A stretch of 64,000 nt of DNA from Phymorhynchus buccinoides (taxonomy: Eukaryota > Mollusca > Gastropoda > Neogastropoda > Raphitomidae), in NCBI GenBank assembly GCA_017654935.2, contig CM065711.1:30177530-30241529 (forward strand), read 5' to 3'. The stretch's first letter is position 1; each line of letters starts with the position of its first letter. The notes under the pieces are model-generated. The model made no database searches. It saw only the letters and a program-made list of their open reading frames with translations, and was not told where the DNA came from. This document shows, piece by piece, positions 33,677-45,559 of this stretch. The position numbers and the translations under genes are program-made.

Positions 33677-35283
33677 ATATAATATAGGAATTTTTATGTA
33701 CTACTAACATGATTTTGAAAAAGGGTCTGAAATCTTAAATCCGTTTGGAGGCCAAGTTGTAAAAAGTTTTGGCATTTTGAGCTATGACGAAATATATCCA
33801 CAATGCCACAATGGGACCTCTGACGAACTGTTGAAACATGCCTTACCGGTATTATGTGGTATCTAATTGCTTTTTTTGTAAGAAAAAATCGTAGAGTTTG
33901 CTGAAATATTCAAACTATTGAACTAGATCCCTATTTTTGTACGTATAGCCCCCAGCCCCTCTGCGGAAGAGGGCACTATCACGATTTTGTGTCCTTTTCA
34001 TATTGCCTGGCAAGTATCTTAAAACATGTCAGAGATCAATTTCAAATTTGGTGCTAACTATTTTTAATGAGCTGATGAGCCCCTCAGTATACCTTATTGA
34101 CCTTGACCATTTGAACTTTAGTATGTGATTTTTAATGTATCAACTATACTTTTTTCAACTTTTTTGCCAACAGGAGGGAGGGGGGGGGCTGTGGTAACAA
34201 TAAGCTATGTGTTTGGTTTTTTTCCCTAAGCTAATTGTATAAGGAATATTGAATTTACCTGATACCTAGATTTTATTAAACCTTTCCATCTTTAATGCTT
34301 GACCTTTGAATTTGCATTTGAATAATTTTAACTTTTTGTCTTTATATGTTTTTAAATCTTGGCAGTCAATGTTCTCATAATTTGGTGGCTTAGCAATTTA
34401 TAGTGGGGTAAAATGCCACGTAGCGAAAAAAGGCAATGGAATGGTCGCCCATTTTATCCACCTATAAAATAAAAGAAATATCACCTGATCGCCGTGTTAT
34501 TCCTGCTTGGCGCTAACACCAAAGGGCCCATCGTCAAATTAAGGCCCCTAGAAGCTGTCATTGGCTTAGGTTAGCATCTAGATCTGTTTAACCATTGGTC
34601 CTCATGTACCAATTTATGAGACAGTTACTCGCAATGATTAAAAAATATATTAAAAGCAAAACGTTGAACATAATTCCATGCAAATTCAAAGTAAAGCATT
34701 CAGAATGAAGGCTTGGCATCAAAATAGGCATCAGTAATTTCAACATCAAAAAAAAAACAAAAAAAAAAAACTATATCCCTTAGCTTAGAAACATTTTACC
34801 ACAGCAGTATGGCAAGGTTGAAAAAGATTAGTGTTTTGATTACATTAAAAATCACTACTCAAGTCAAAGGTCAAGTCAACAAGGGCATACTGGAGTGGCT
34901 ATCAGCTTCCAATTAAATAGTACACACCAATTCCGAAGTGATCCCTGTGACATGGGGTCGTAGAGAAATGAAAGGGCGCGAAAGATCGTGATAGCCCTCT
35001 CCACAGTGATGTGGGCTAAGAAGTACTAAAATAGGATATAATTCCCATAAGTTTGGGTATCATTTCAGCAAATTCTACTATTTTTCTTACCAAAACAAGC
35101 TTTATACAACAATTACGTTTAATGCATTTTTTTAACAGTTCTCTAGATACCTATGGGCGCCATTTGAATATTACGTTCATAACTCAAATTATCCGACATT
35201 TACAACTTTGGCTTTAAACGTTCTTGGATCAGCAACCCCTCAAATCATGTTAGATCAACTAGAAACCTACTATATATGGTAAA
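33677..35283. repeat. 1.6-kb imperfect palindrome (foldback), arms of about 700-800 bp
   Basis: Blocks along the left arm recur inverted and in reverse order in the right arm. CTACTAACATGATTT (33700) pairs with 35240-35256. TTGAGCTATGACGAA (33777) pairs near 35185. GTAAGAAAAAATCGTAGAG (33880) pairs near 35080. GGGCACTATCACGATTTT (33968) pairs near 34990. GTGATTTTTAATGTATCAAC (34125) pairs near 34845. GACCTTTGAATTTGCATTTG (34304) pairs near 34685. The centre is near 34420-34560. Divergence is around a quarter of positions by eye, so it is old. It is noncoding. It could be a decayed foldback transposon or the result of an inverted duplication. Confidence 0.75.
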
Positions 35284-35850
35284 GCAGTGTGGGGACACAG
35301 CTAACTATTGCCTCTAAGCTTACTCTAGCAGACGCCTATTTTTTGCTAGTTTTGTGAGTTATCTGCCGAGTTTACTCCCCTTGAGATGTATTTGTAAGTA
35401 CTTGTATTTTTCATATTCTTGCGTATTAAAGATTTGTATTGATATAATATGCATGTCGGAAAACCCGAACAATCATAGATTTTATCCCATAACATTTTAA
35501 TTAACTGAAAATACTCGCATAGCCTGACAATCACGATTTTGTGATTGTAAAAGTTAACACGTGGGTCAAAATATTCCGGTCCGTTTCGCAATGTTTGTCC
35601 TAATTCTTTTCACATTTAGTCAATGTTTGAATTTCCTAATTATATGACCTAAATCTATAATCTATCCCCTTTCACTTTCATATCTGGCATGCTATGGACC
35701 TTTTCCGTATAACGTGTAGTATTGCAAAATGAATCATTCCCATTTCATTGTAGCTTATTCAGAACCGCCCGAGTTCCTTTGGTTCACGGTAGGGCTAGGC
35801 CTAATACCACGTGTGATGCCGATTGGACTGTCTTTTTCGAATCGAAATAC
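35284..35850. other. No gene recognised, left flank of the assembly gap
   Basis: AT-rich sequence with no retroelement motif, although gypsy sequence lies directly right of the gap. The ORFs that cross the gap are not real. Confidence 0.5.
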
Positions 35851-36350
35851 NNNNNNNNNNNNNNNNNNNNNNNNNNNNNNNNNNNNNNNNNNNNNNNNNN
35901 NNNNNNNNNNNNNNNNNNNNNNNNNNNNNNNNNNNNNNNNNNNNNNNNNNNNNNNNNNNNNNNNNNNNNNNNNNNNNNNNNNNNNNNNNNNNNNNNNNNN
36001 NNNNNNNNNNNNNNNNNNNNNNNNNNNNNNNNNNNNNNNNNNNNNNNNNNNNNNNNNNNNNNNNNNNNNNNNNNNNNNNNNNNNNNNNNNNNNNNNNNNN
36101 NNNNNNNNNNNNNNNNNNNNNNNNNNNNNNNNNNNNNNNNNNNNNNNNNNNNNNNNNNNNNNNNNNNNNNNNNNNNNNNNNNNNNNNNNNNNNNNNNNNN
36201 NNNNNNNNNNNNNNNNNNNNNNNNNNNNNNNNNNNNNNNNNNNNNNNNNNNNNNNNNNNNNNNNNNNNNNNNNNNNNNNNNNNNNNNNNNNNNNNNNNNN
36301 NNNNNNNNNNNNNNNNNNNNNNNNNNNNNNNNNNNNNNNNNNNNNNNNNN
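35851..36350. other. Assembly gap, exactly 500 N
   Basis: A round 500 N is a conventional placeholder, so the true distance is unknown. The integrase domain and 3' LTR of the gypsy element are missing and should lie here. Confidence 0.95.
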
Positions 36351-38200
36351 AACATCTTTTGCAGGTATCCTGGAAAGGGCGTCAGCACGGTTTAGCTTTC
36401 CTGGCTTATATCGAATGGTGAAATCAAAGACTGCAAGCTGGGCTGCCCATCGCTGTTCCAATGCGCCCAGCTTAGATGTCTGGAAATGAGCCAAAGGGTT
36501 ATTGTCTGTGAAGACCTCGAACTGTGACCCCAGCAGGTAGCTCCTGAAGCATTCAGTGACGGCCCATTTCAACGCCAACATTTCAATCTTGAAGCTGCTA
36601 TATTTTGCCTCATTTCTCTCTGTTGGTTTCAGTCTTCGGCTGGCATATGCAATCACTTGAGTAGTGCCATCTGGCTGTCGCTGACTCAGTATGGAACCCA
36701 GGCCCTCAAAGCTGGCGTCTGTCTCTAGTACGAATGGGCGCGTAAAGTCAGCAAAGGCCAACACTTTCCCACTAGTAAGGGCACACTTCAGAGCCTCAAA
36801 AGCAGCCTGGTGTTCATCATTCCAGTGTTTTTCCAGCGACAGTGGTCTCCTCTTGCTCTCCTGTTTGTTTGCCAGGTTCTGTAGGGGTCCAGCTGTTTTG
36901 GCGAATCCCTCCACAAATCGCCTATAATAGCCCGCAAATCCTAAGAAGGAGCGCAGTTCTTTTGTTGTCTTGGGTACTGGCCAGTTGCGGACTGCTTCGG
37001 TCTTTGTTGTCTGACAGCCAACACCTTCCGCTGAAATAGTATGTCCCAGGTAGCCCACACTCTTACGCAGCAGCTGACACTTGCCAATGTTCAGTTTCAA
37101 TCCCACGCGGCTTAGTTTGGACAACACACGATCCAGGTGGAGGAGGTGTTCTTCAAAGGTCCGTGAGTAAACGAGCAGATCGTCAAGATAGACCAGGAGG
37201 AAGTTGAACAGAAAGTCTGACATTACTCCATTCATCAAACGCTGAAATGTTGCTGGCGCCCCAGTGAGTCCGAACGGCATGTGTGTAAATTCGTAATGTC
37301 CAAATGGTGTCACAAATGCCGTACGATGCTGGTCCTCAGGTGACATAGCTATTTGATGATAGCCACTAGCCAGGTCTAGTGTTGAGAAGTATTGTGCTCC
37401 TGATAGCGCATCAAAACTTTCCTGAATTCTAGGAAGTGGGTATGCGTCCTTTGTTGTTTTCTCATTGAGCCTTCTGTAGTCCACACACAGGCGAATGCCT
37501 CCGTCCTTTTTCTTGACGACAACTACTGGGGCAGCGTATGGGCTGTGGCTGGGACGCACTACACCTTTATCAAGGAGGCCCTGGATGTGGTCACGCACCT
37601 TTTGCAAGTCATTTGGTGGGATTGATCTGTAAGGCTGAGCAATGGGTGTCTCGTCCTGGACCCTTAAGCGATGACATTCAAGGTCTGTGTAGCCCACATC
37701 AAGGTCATCTTTTGGTATGACGTTAGGGTAGCGACTCAATACTTCCCAAACACGGTATTGCTCCTCCTCTGCGCATTGCATCTCAGGAAGTTGTTGTTTC
37801 CAAGTGGGTGTGTCAGAAGGCGAGGATGCAGCATACGTCTCATGACGTTGGACGATGACTTCCTCTGATGACACTTCCAGATGAATACTAGTGTTTTCAT
37901 CCTCAATGGTCGCTACTGTCTGCAGAGCAGCAACTGGAGTTCTGGCAGGCAGAATGATGTCCTCCTCTGTCAGATTAGCCATTCTGACAAATGGGGAAGA
38001 TGTACCCTCTACCAGAGTTGGCACCAGAATTACTCCGCCTGGTAACTGGTGATGGCAGGGCTCTGCCACAACTGTCTGTTTCCCTGCTGCAGTAATTTTT
38101 ACTGTCACCATGGAGTATGCAGGAAAACGTGTCCGTTCCCTGAGTCGGCCAAAGCCCAAAACTGTTCGCTGCTGTTGGTGAATCTCCTGTACTATATTGT
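36351..38200 (-). CDS. pol: Ty3/gypsy pol: reverse transcriptase and RNase H, truncated by the gap
   Basis: The minus-strand frame is open from about 38200 into the gap. In order it has a linker region, the RT thumb and finger blocks with GVVRPSHSPYAAPVVVVKKK, DYRRLNEKT and FSTLDLASGYHQI, and the catalytic LLVYLDDLLVYS. The tether segment follows with FLGFAGYYRRFV, then RNase H with FVLETDASFEGLGS, NEAKYSSFKIEMLALKWAV and FEVFTDNNPL, and the end of RNase H at YKPGKLNRADALSR. The integrase (HHCC and DDE) is not present because of the gap. The frame lies at -1 relative to gag-protease, with about 20 nt of overlap before the gag stop. No standard X-XXY-YYZ slip site is visible in that overlap. 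The visible frame has no stop or frameshift, suggesting a young insertion. Confidence 0.93.
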
Positions 38201-39538
38201 TTGAAAAGCGTGTTCAAACCCTGAGCGCTGATTGAGAGCTGGTAAGACTTGCTGCAGGATATTCATGCCTAGAAGAACTGGAGCATTTTCCCTACGAGTC
38301 CTTGTGTTTAAACATGGCGAATCCTTAACTACTAGAATTGTGGCATTACACTGCTGACCAAACACAGTAACCGTTCCATCCCACAATCCAACATAAGGAA
38401 TGTCTATGCCATTTGCAGCTTTAACAACCAAACAACTACGCTTTCGTAGGGGCTGCTGTAAGTTCTTCGCAAACCAGGACTCTGTCACCGTAGTTATCTC
38501 ACTCCCAGTATCTATAACTGCTTTGACAGACTTGCCATCAATGTCCAAACTTGTTTCAGGGCATGTCCCTTGGAATGTATCAGCCTTACCAGTACCTCCC
38601 GCAGCTTGGCTGTTCACTGCAGGAGTTGCCCGTTTCCCTGTAGCTGGGACCCTTGGTGCTGCGTTTTCTTTTTTCTCTGGGCAGTTTCGAGCAATATGAC
38701 CAAACAGACGACAGTTGAAACACTGAACTGTTGACTGTCTGGGATGGGAGGGTTTAGGTGGAAGTGGGGGTTGGGGGTGATCAAGTCCTGAAGTTTGGGG
38801 TCTTGTAGCGTGTTCAGCCAGAGTTGTAATGGCTGCCTGCATGGACTGTACACTTGTAGTCAGAGCGTTGATCTGTTCCTGTAGCTTCTCCACTTTCGTT
38901 GTTTCCACAGGTTGTTGTTGCTGCACAGCGACAGTTTCCGGTGCTTCATGACGTAGCCATTCGAATGCCTCGGTGCGTAGAGTGGCCAAGGTGATCTGAT
39001 CGTTTGCCCTCACCATGCGGCGTAGTTCCTGCTGCAAGGCCGGCCCGTTGAGTCCCTCAATGAAATGATCACGCAAAGCTTTCACAGTGATGGCATTCTG
39101 CTGCTTATTGTTGATGCGTGCTGCCAGGTCCTGTAGGGCATGGACATACTCAAGGAGGCGTTCCCCTTGCCTCTGATGCCGGCTATGAAACGCTGACAAG
39201 AGACCCATGACTGGCCTCGCATCTCCAAATGTCACTCTGAGAGCATCAAGCACTGCAGCTGCAGTTGTACGGTTTTCGCTGGGAAGTGAGAGCACTTCTC
39301 GTCTGGCAATACCGTCGAGGTGGCGTAACACGTATTCAACAGCCAGTCCCTCGATCAGGTTGTATGCACTCAGGACATGTTGCGCCTCCACGATGAAATC
39401 CTCCACCGGGCCATCCTGAGGTTCTCCGCTATATTTGGGCAGTTTAGGTGGGGCCATCCAGCGAACGCCCAATCTGTCGTCTTTGCCATTAGGCGCTGCG
39501 TCGTCATCGAGTGGGTTGCGGTGTGCCATAGCGTGCAA
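38192..39538 (-). CDS. gag: Ty3/gypsy gag with zinc knuckle and aspartic protease
   Basis: This 448-codon minus-strand frame starts at 39538, shortly after the primer-binding site. It has a capsid-like region with WMAPPKLPKYSGEPQDGPVE and LLEYVHALQDLAARI, a coiled-coil-like stretch around residues 215-250, and one CCHC knuckle CFNCRLFGHIARNC near residue 275. The C-terminus holds the retropepsin active site VIDTGSEITTV and a late LLGMN block. In gypsy elements gag packages the RNA and the protease matures the polyprotein. MAHRNPLDD a few codons in is an alternative start. It ends at 38192, where pol takes over in the -1 frame. It is intact by eye. Confidence 0.92.
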   Translation of the reverse strand: MHAMAHRNPLDDDAAPNGKDDRLGVRWMAPPKLPKYSGEPQDGPVEDFIVEAQHVLSAYNLIEGLAVEYVLRHLDGIARREVLSLPSENRTTAAAVLDALRVTFGDARPVMGLLSAFHSRHQRQGERLLEYVHALQDLAARINNKQQNAITVKALRDHFIEGLNGPALQQELRRMVRANDQITLATLRTEAFEWLRHEAPETVAVQQQQPVETTKVEKLQEQINALTTSVQSMQAAITTLAEHATRPQTSGLDHPQPPLPPKPSHPRQSTVQCFNCRLFGHIARNCPEKKENAAPRVPATGKRATPAVNSQAAGGTGKADTFQGTCPETSLDIDGKSVKAVIDTGSEITTVTESWFAKNLQQPLRKRSCLVVKAANGIDIPYVGLWDGTVTVFGQQCNATILVVKDSPCLNTRTRRENAPVLLGMNILQQVLPALNQRSGFEHAFQTI

Positions 39539-39549
39539 ATGTTGGTCGT

Positions 39550-39567
39550 ACTGTTGTCGACGCCAGA
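39550..39567 (-). promoter_or_regulatory. Primer-binding site of the gypsy element
   Basis: On the minus strand the LTR end TGTTACA is followed by two bases and then TGGCGTCGACAACAG. A TGG start two bases after the LTR is the standard site where a tRNA 3' CCA end primes minus-strand DNA synthesis. Confidence 0.65.
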
Positions 39568-41523
39568 TGTAACAGGGTGCGGAAATCGGGTTAGGGGGGG
39601 TTTGTCCGTGTAGGGGTTCTACTCATCCGTTTCTCGGATCAGTCAGGACTCCAGTCTTGATTTGCTATCTTTATTTATTATACACTTTGCACGCCTGTAA
39701 AAATAAAACATTTGATACCCTCATTAGTATCTATTATAAAAGTAAAACACAAATTTAATTATCTAAAACATTTTAATGTGACATTACATTCTCACATCAA
39801 CTTCTGCAATCACACACATAATACCATAAAGTAACAGCATTCCTACAATAGCCATTCCATAACAGTCTTGCTTTCCAAAAGTTTGAACGGATTTCTAAAC
39901 ACACAAACCGGACAGGAATGACCCAAATTCCCGGTAGCAGTAAAACAACAGATTTCGCAACTCGCAAACTGGACAGGAATTACCCAAATTCCCGGTAGCA
40001 GTATAACAACAGATTTCGCAACTCGCAAACCAGACAGGAATGACCCAAATTCCCGGTAGCAGTATAAAAACTGATTATAACCACTAAACCGACCACTCTT
40101 GAAAGAAGCATAAGCTTGTATTAATAAAAAAAATCGGGACTTTACTGGTTTCGTACTGCCTCCGGGCATTGCCTCCAGTATTGTTCCCACCATATTTGTA
40201 TTTACAAATGTCCCATATGTGTCTGTTTCAGACCGAGAGGACGTAAAACTCCATTTTCGCTCGCGCTAAACCGACCACACTGAACAGACTATGCCAATTG
40301 CAGAGCACTAGCAATTTGACACAGGACTCTTAACAAGTAACTGTAACCAGTGCACCATTCAATCTACACGAGGCTATTCCATCAGCCCACACCAGAGTCT
40401 ATCTTACCACAAGCATCATGGGGCTCTTAACGAGAAGCTGAACTCAGTGGAACCTTTGACCTCAGTCCAAACTGTACAGACCATGCTTAAGTTTTGTAGT
40501 AAATGTCATTCAAATTCTTACTCCCAAAAAATCTGTAAAGTTAACTACATGGTGTTATAAAATATCAATATATGCCACAATGAACTGTACACTATCAGTT
40601 ACCATTTGCACAGTCACAGAAATTGACTTCACTTTCAGCTCCACACAACTTGCATCTAGTTGATCTACAAACAAATCCTCTCTCCATTAAATACAGCTAA
40701 GAACTTTCACTCTTAAAAACGCTGAATTTTATAACATTTTCCTTTTAAAACATTCAATTTCCATACAAAAGAAATATCTAAATTTCTCCTCACTAAAACA
40801 GAGTGTAGCATTAAACTTCCATTGTTCACTCAAATCTGCGCTTTTCACTGAGAGAAAGAGAGAGACAGAGAGACAGACAGACAGTGAGACAGAAATAGTA
40901 AAACAGGGAGAGAGAGAGAAAGAGAAGGAAAAGAACAAAACAGAGCAGAGTTCACAACCACGTTACTCATGTTTCTCCCGAATATAAACTAAAACTTGTT
41001 GTTGGTTGATAGTCACAGTCTGAGTGCCAACATGAAAACTCCATAACATCCCAGCTTAAAATGCATTATTAAATACTTCAACTTTGTTCATAACATCAGT
41101 AGAATACATGTACTCACTATGACAACCAGTGGGCTCCCAAAACAGCAAACTGCTTCTAGCAGACTGAAAGGTGACTGACAACTCTTAAACTAGTGACCAG
41201 CTGCTATCAGCACTGAGTTGTTTTCATTTTGAATACATCACGTGATCTCTGTGCCTACAAAATTATAATTCTATTTTTTCTAAATTTTATTATTAAATTT
41301 CTGAACAACCTACAAAAATTCTAAATTGTACAATAGCTTTATCTATAAATTTACTAATTAAATTTTATAGTAATATTTAAATTTATTTATTATTTGTTAG
41401 AATTAGTTTTACCAAATCTAAGATTTATATGTGACCATGTGGTTGCACACCATAGATACAAAAATCGCCGAAACGACCTACTGGGCGAACCCTCTCACAA
41501 CTGTATTATATTTTCTTATTACA
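39568..41523 (-). mobile_element. 5' LTR of the gypsy element
   Basis: Plus-strand TGTAACAGGGTGCGG at 39568 is the reverse of the LTR 3' end. Reading minus, an AATAAATAAAG polyadenylation signal lies about 110 bp upstream of that end (near 39670), as expected for R-U5. The distal border is placed at ATTACA (41523), whose reverse TGTAAT matches the other end. That border is less sure because the second LTR is not in the window. A 61-bp tandem triplet (GACAGGAAT at 39911, 39972, 40033) lies inside. The segment at about 40130-40250 is homologous to 55415-55530. Confidence 0.6.
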
Positions 41524-41525
41524 TT

Positions 41526-42050
41526 AAAGGGGCACCCTGATGGATGAGTTTTTGTAAGAAACACGTTGAGATCACAAGGAAAACACCCTTTAGAGAGATT
41601 GTAACACTCACTTTGCTCTGGTTTCCAAGAAATTGAACCGTCAAATCGGCGATTCCTCCTTGGCGGAAGTGCTGGAAGTCAAATTCTTTCACCCAAAGAG
41701 AAGGCTTGTGCCGTCTCTTTTCTAATGGCCGCCAAATCGTTTGCTCAAAATTTTTACAATGCAAGCCTTTAAAATAAAAAATTTTTTATACAGTTTATCT
41801 AAAGGAAATAGCTCCTTTTTTTATTTTTTTTACTGCACTGCAAAAAAAGAAAATGCTTCAACCACAATGAGTGTCCTCCACCCACCCTATCCAAAATGGC
41901 TACTATCTCCGCCAAGGAGGAATCGCCGTTTTGAAGGTTTTAATTTCTAGGAAGCCAGAGCAAAGCGAGTGTTCCGATCCTTGAAAAGGCCGTTTTTCTG
42001 GTGATCTCGACGTGCTTCTTGCACAAACTCATCCATCAGGGTCCACCTTT
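41526..42050. mobile_element. Foldback element, arms of about 143 bp, just upstream of exon 1
   Basis: The left end AAAGGGGCACCCTGATGGAT and right end ATCCATCAGGGTCCACCTTT are inverted. The arms continue inward through the AACGTG(T/C)TTCTT and CAGAGCAAA(G/C)(T/C)GAGTG blocks to CTCCTTGGCGG. About 240 bp of unique sequence separate the arms (41669-41907). The element ends 118 bp before the splice acceptor at 42168. It is noncoding. Confidence 0.85.
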
Positions 42051-42168
42051 GATAGTCACATTATAAGGCGCAGGAGTCACCTTGGGTGGGGTGGGGTGGG
42101 GGGGGGAAGTATCGTCTTGTAGTCCAGAAAATACAGTATTTATTTATTTATTTCTCAATGTCCGCCAG

Positions 42169-42423
42169 GCTCTGTACCAGGTGTCTGACAGCGACTCTCT
42201 GGACTTCAAGAGCTGCGGCCGCCTCATCTGGGGTGTGGAGAAGGTGTTTGACTGCGTGCGCGTGCTCCTTCACCCGCTCAGCCCCGAGGACAAGAACCGC
42301 TACCACTGCTACCTGTCTCACTACGGGCTGGAGAGGTCTGGGGGGGAGCAGCTGTTCTTCTACCCCAAGCTGAAGCCAAGGTTTGTCAGGATGGTGCCCG
42401 AACAACACCTCTACGCCAGCAAG
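42169..42423 (+). CDS. Exon 1 of 6 seen in an unidentified multi-exon gene (internal exon)
   Basis: The exon is 255 nt, phase 0 at both ends, bounded by acceptor CTCAATGTCCGCCAG and donor AAG|GTAGGC. It encodes 85 residues starting ALYQVSDSDSLDFKSCGRLI and including HPLSPEDKNRYHCYLSHYGL and ending QHLYASK. GC-rich third positions and a sudden loss of repeats set it apart from its surroundings. No domain is recognised, and no signal peptide or membrane segment is seen. The preceding exon is not in the window: the 118 bp upstream and the foldback element before it hold no coding sequence. The composition suggests part of a large soluble helical protein. Confidence 0.85.
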
Positions 42424-42479
42424 GTAGGCATAATCATCGTCTTCTTTTTCTTCTTCATTATGCAGATTTTATCAACGCA

Positions 42480-43795
<1,316 letters not shown>

Positions 43796-44118
43796 GGTTT
43801 CAAGGTTTATTAGATTCCAAAGATCCCCATGGGGGTACATGGTACACACACTACACTCTAACTGTTGGTTGATGATGATGATGACAACAATGATGGTGAT
43901 GACGACAATGATGACGATGTTAATAGTGATGGTGACTTGTTATCAGGAGGAGAAGACAGAGGAGAAGGTGTAACGCGATAATGATGTTGATGATGATGAT
44001 ATTAATGATGATAATGGCGATGGTGACTCAGGAGGAGAAGGTGTACCGCGATGATGATGATGATGATATTGATGATGACGATGTTAATGATGATAATGGC
44101 GATGGTGACTCGTTATCA
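43796..44118. repeat. GAT-rich tract with two duplicated splice-acceptor copies
   Basis: After a partial core copy, GATGAT/AATGAT repeats are interrupted at 43934-43978 and 44021-44050. These segments copy the exon 2 start: TTGTTATCAGGAGGAGAAG and GACTCAGGAGGAGAAGGTGT, respectively. The third copy is the real acceptor at 44118-44119. Confidence 0.85.
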
Positions 44119-44119
44119 G

Positions 44120-44275
44120 GAGGAGAAGAAGGAGGAGAAGGTGTACCGCGCAGCCAGCGACCTGGTCAACCCCCTGGCTCGATTCCTCATTGTGCGCACC
44201 CTAGAGTGGTGCAAAGGGGTGCAACTCTACCTGAAAAAACACCTGCCCTCCGTCCTCCACTGCATCGCCTTCCAG
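44120..44275 (+). CDS. Exon 2; carries the first cysteine of a CCCH finger
   Basis: The exon is 156 nt, phase 0, with acceptor CGTTATCAG and donor CCAG|GTACAG. It encodes 52 residues, EEKKEEKVYRAASDLVNP at the start and LPSVLHCIAFQ at the end. The Cys four residues before the end fits as the first ligand of a C-x8-C-x5-C-x3-H finger completed by exon 3. The donor overlaps the left boundary of a TA-flanked inverted-repeat element: TA at 44277-44278 is its target duplication, and intron position +4 onward is element sequence. The charged start EEKKEEK is duplicated twice upstream. Confidence 0.85.
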
Positions 44276-44278
44276 GTA

Positions 44279-45546
44279 CAGTGGGACCTCCCTTGTGGGA
44301 CCTCCCATTATAAGACTCCCTCCCACATAACACCTACTTCTCTGACATTGCCCTTTGTAAGTTAAAATTACCTCCCTTGTAAGACCTCCCATTATAAGAC
44401 TCCCTCCCACATAACACCTACTTCTCTGAGACATTGCCCTTTTTGGAATTATTAAAATTACCTCCCTTGTGGGACCTCCCATTATAAGACTCCCTCCCAA
44501 ATAAGACCTACTCCTCTGAGACATTGCCCTTTGTATTAAAATTACCTCCCTTGTGGGACCTCCCATTATAAGACTCCCTCCCACATAAGACCTACTCCTC
44601 TGAGACATTGCCCTTTGTATTAAAATTACCTCCCTTGTGGGACCTCCCATTATAAGACTCCCTCCCACATAAGACCTACTTCTCTGATAAATTGCCCTTT
44701 GTATTAAAATTACCTCCCTTGTTTGACCTCCCATTATAAGACTCCCTCCCACATAAGACCTACTCCTCTGAGACATTGCCCTTTATATTAAAATTACCTC
44801 CCTTGTGGGACCTCCCATTATAAGACCCCCTCCCACATAAGACCTACTTCTCTGAGACATTGCCCTTTGTATTAAAATTACCTCCCTTGTGGGACCTCCC
44901 ATTATAAGACTCCCTCCCACATAAGACCTACTTCTCTGAGACATTGCCCTTTGTATTAAAATTACCTCCCTTGTGGGACCTCCCATTATGACTCCCTCCC
45001 ACATAAGACCTACTTCTCTGAGACATTGCCCTTCTTTTGTATTAAAATTACCTCCCTTGTAAGACCTCCCATTATATAAGACTCCCACATAACACATACT
45101 TCTCTGAGACATTGCCCTTTGTATTAAAATTACCTCCCTTGTGGGACCTCCCATTATAAGACTCCCTCCCACATAAGACCTACTTCTCTGATAAATTGCC
45201 CTTCTTTGTAAGTATTAAAATTACCTCCCTTGTGGGACCTCCCATTATAAGACCCCCTCCCATATAAGACCTACTTCTCTGAGACATTGCCCTTTGTATT
45301 TAAATTACCTCCCTTGTGGGACCTCCCATTATAAGACCCCCTCCCACATAAGACCTACTTCTCTGAGACATTGCCCTTCTTTGTGAGTATCAAAATTACC
45401 TCCCTTGTGGGACCTCCCATTATAAGACCCCCTCCCACATAAGACCTACTTCTCTGAGACATTGCCCTTTGTAAGTATTAAAATTACCTCCCTTAAAGAC
45501 CTCATTTTGGATGATTTTTGAAGGTCTTATAAGGGAGGTTCCACTG
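44279..45546. mobile_element. TA-flanked inverted-repeat element with an 84-bp satellite inside
   Basis: The left end CAGTGGGACCTCCCTT and right end AAGGGAGGTTCCACTG are inverted, and TA flanks both (44277-44278, 45547-45548). This is the end and target style of Tc1/mariner-type MITEs. The interior is about 15 copies of an 84-bp unit, with TACCTCCCTTGTGGGACCTC, CCATTATAAGACTCCCTCCC and TGAGACATTGCCCTT; spacing is 84-90 bp. The unit repeats the element's own terminal sequence, so the array grew from the end. Minus-strand ORFs of up to 191 codons over it are repeat translations. Confidence 0.85.
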
Positions 45547-45559
45547 TATTGCTGCTGTT

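Noticed and set aside
35722..36489. ORFs running through the N gap
   Set aside because: N positions cannot contain stops. The sequence on the left of the gap is unrelated to the gypsy pol on the right.
44201..45172. Minus-strand ORFs with repeated GGSLIMGGPTREVILIQRA units
   Set aside because: They are translations of the 84-bp satellite. 84 is a multiple of three, so a frame stays open by default. There is no start context and no conserved non-repeat part.
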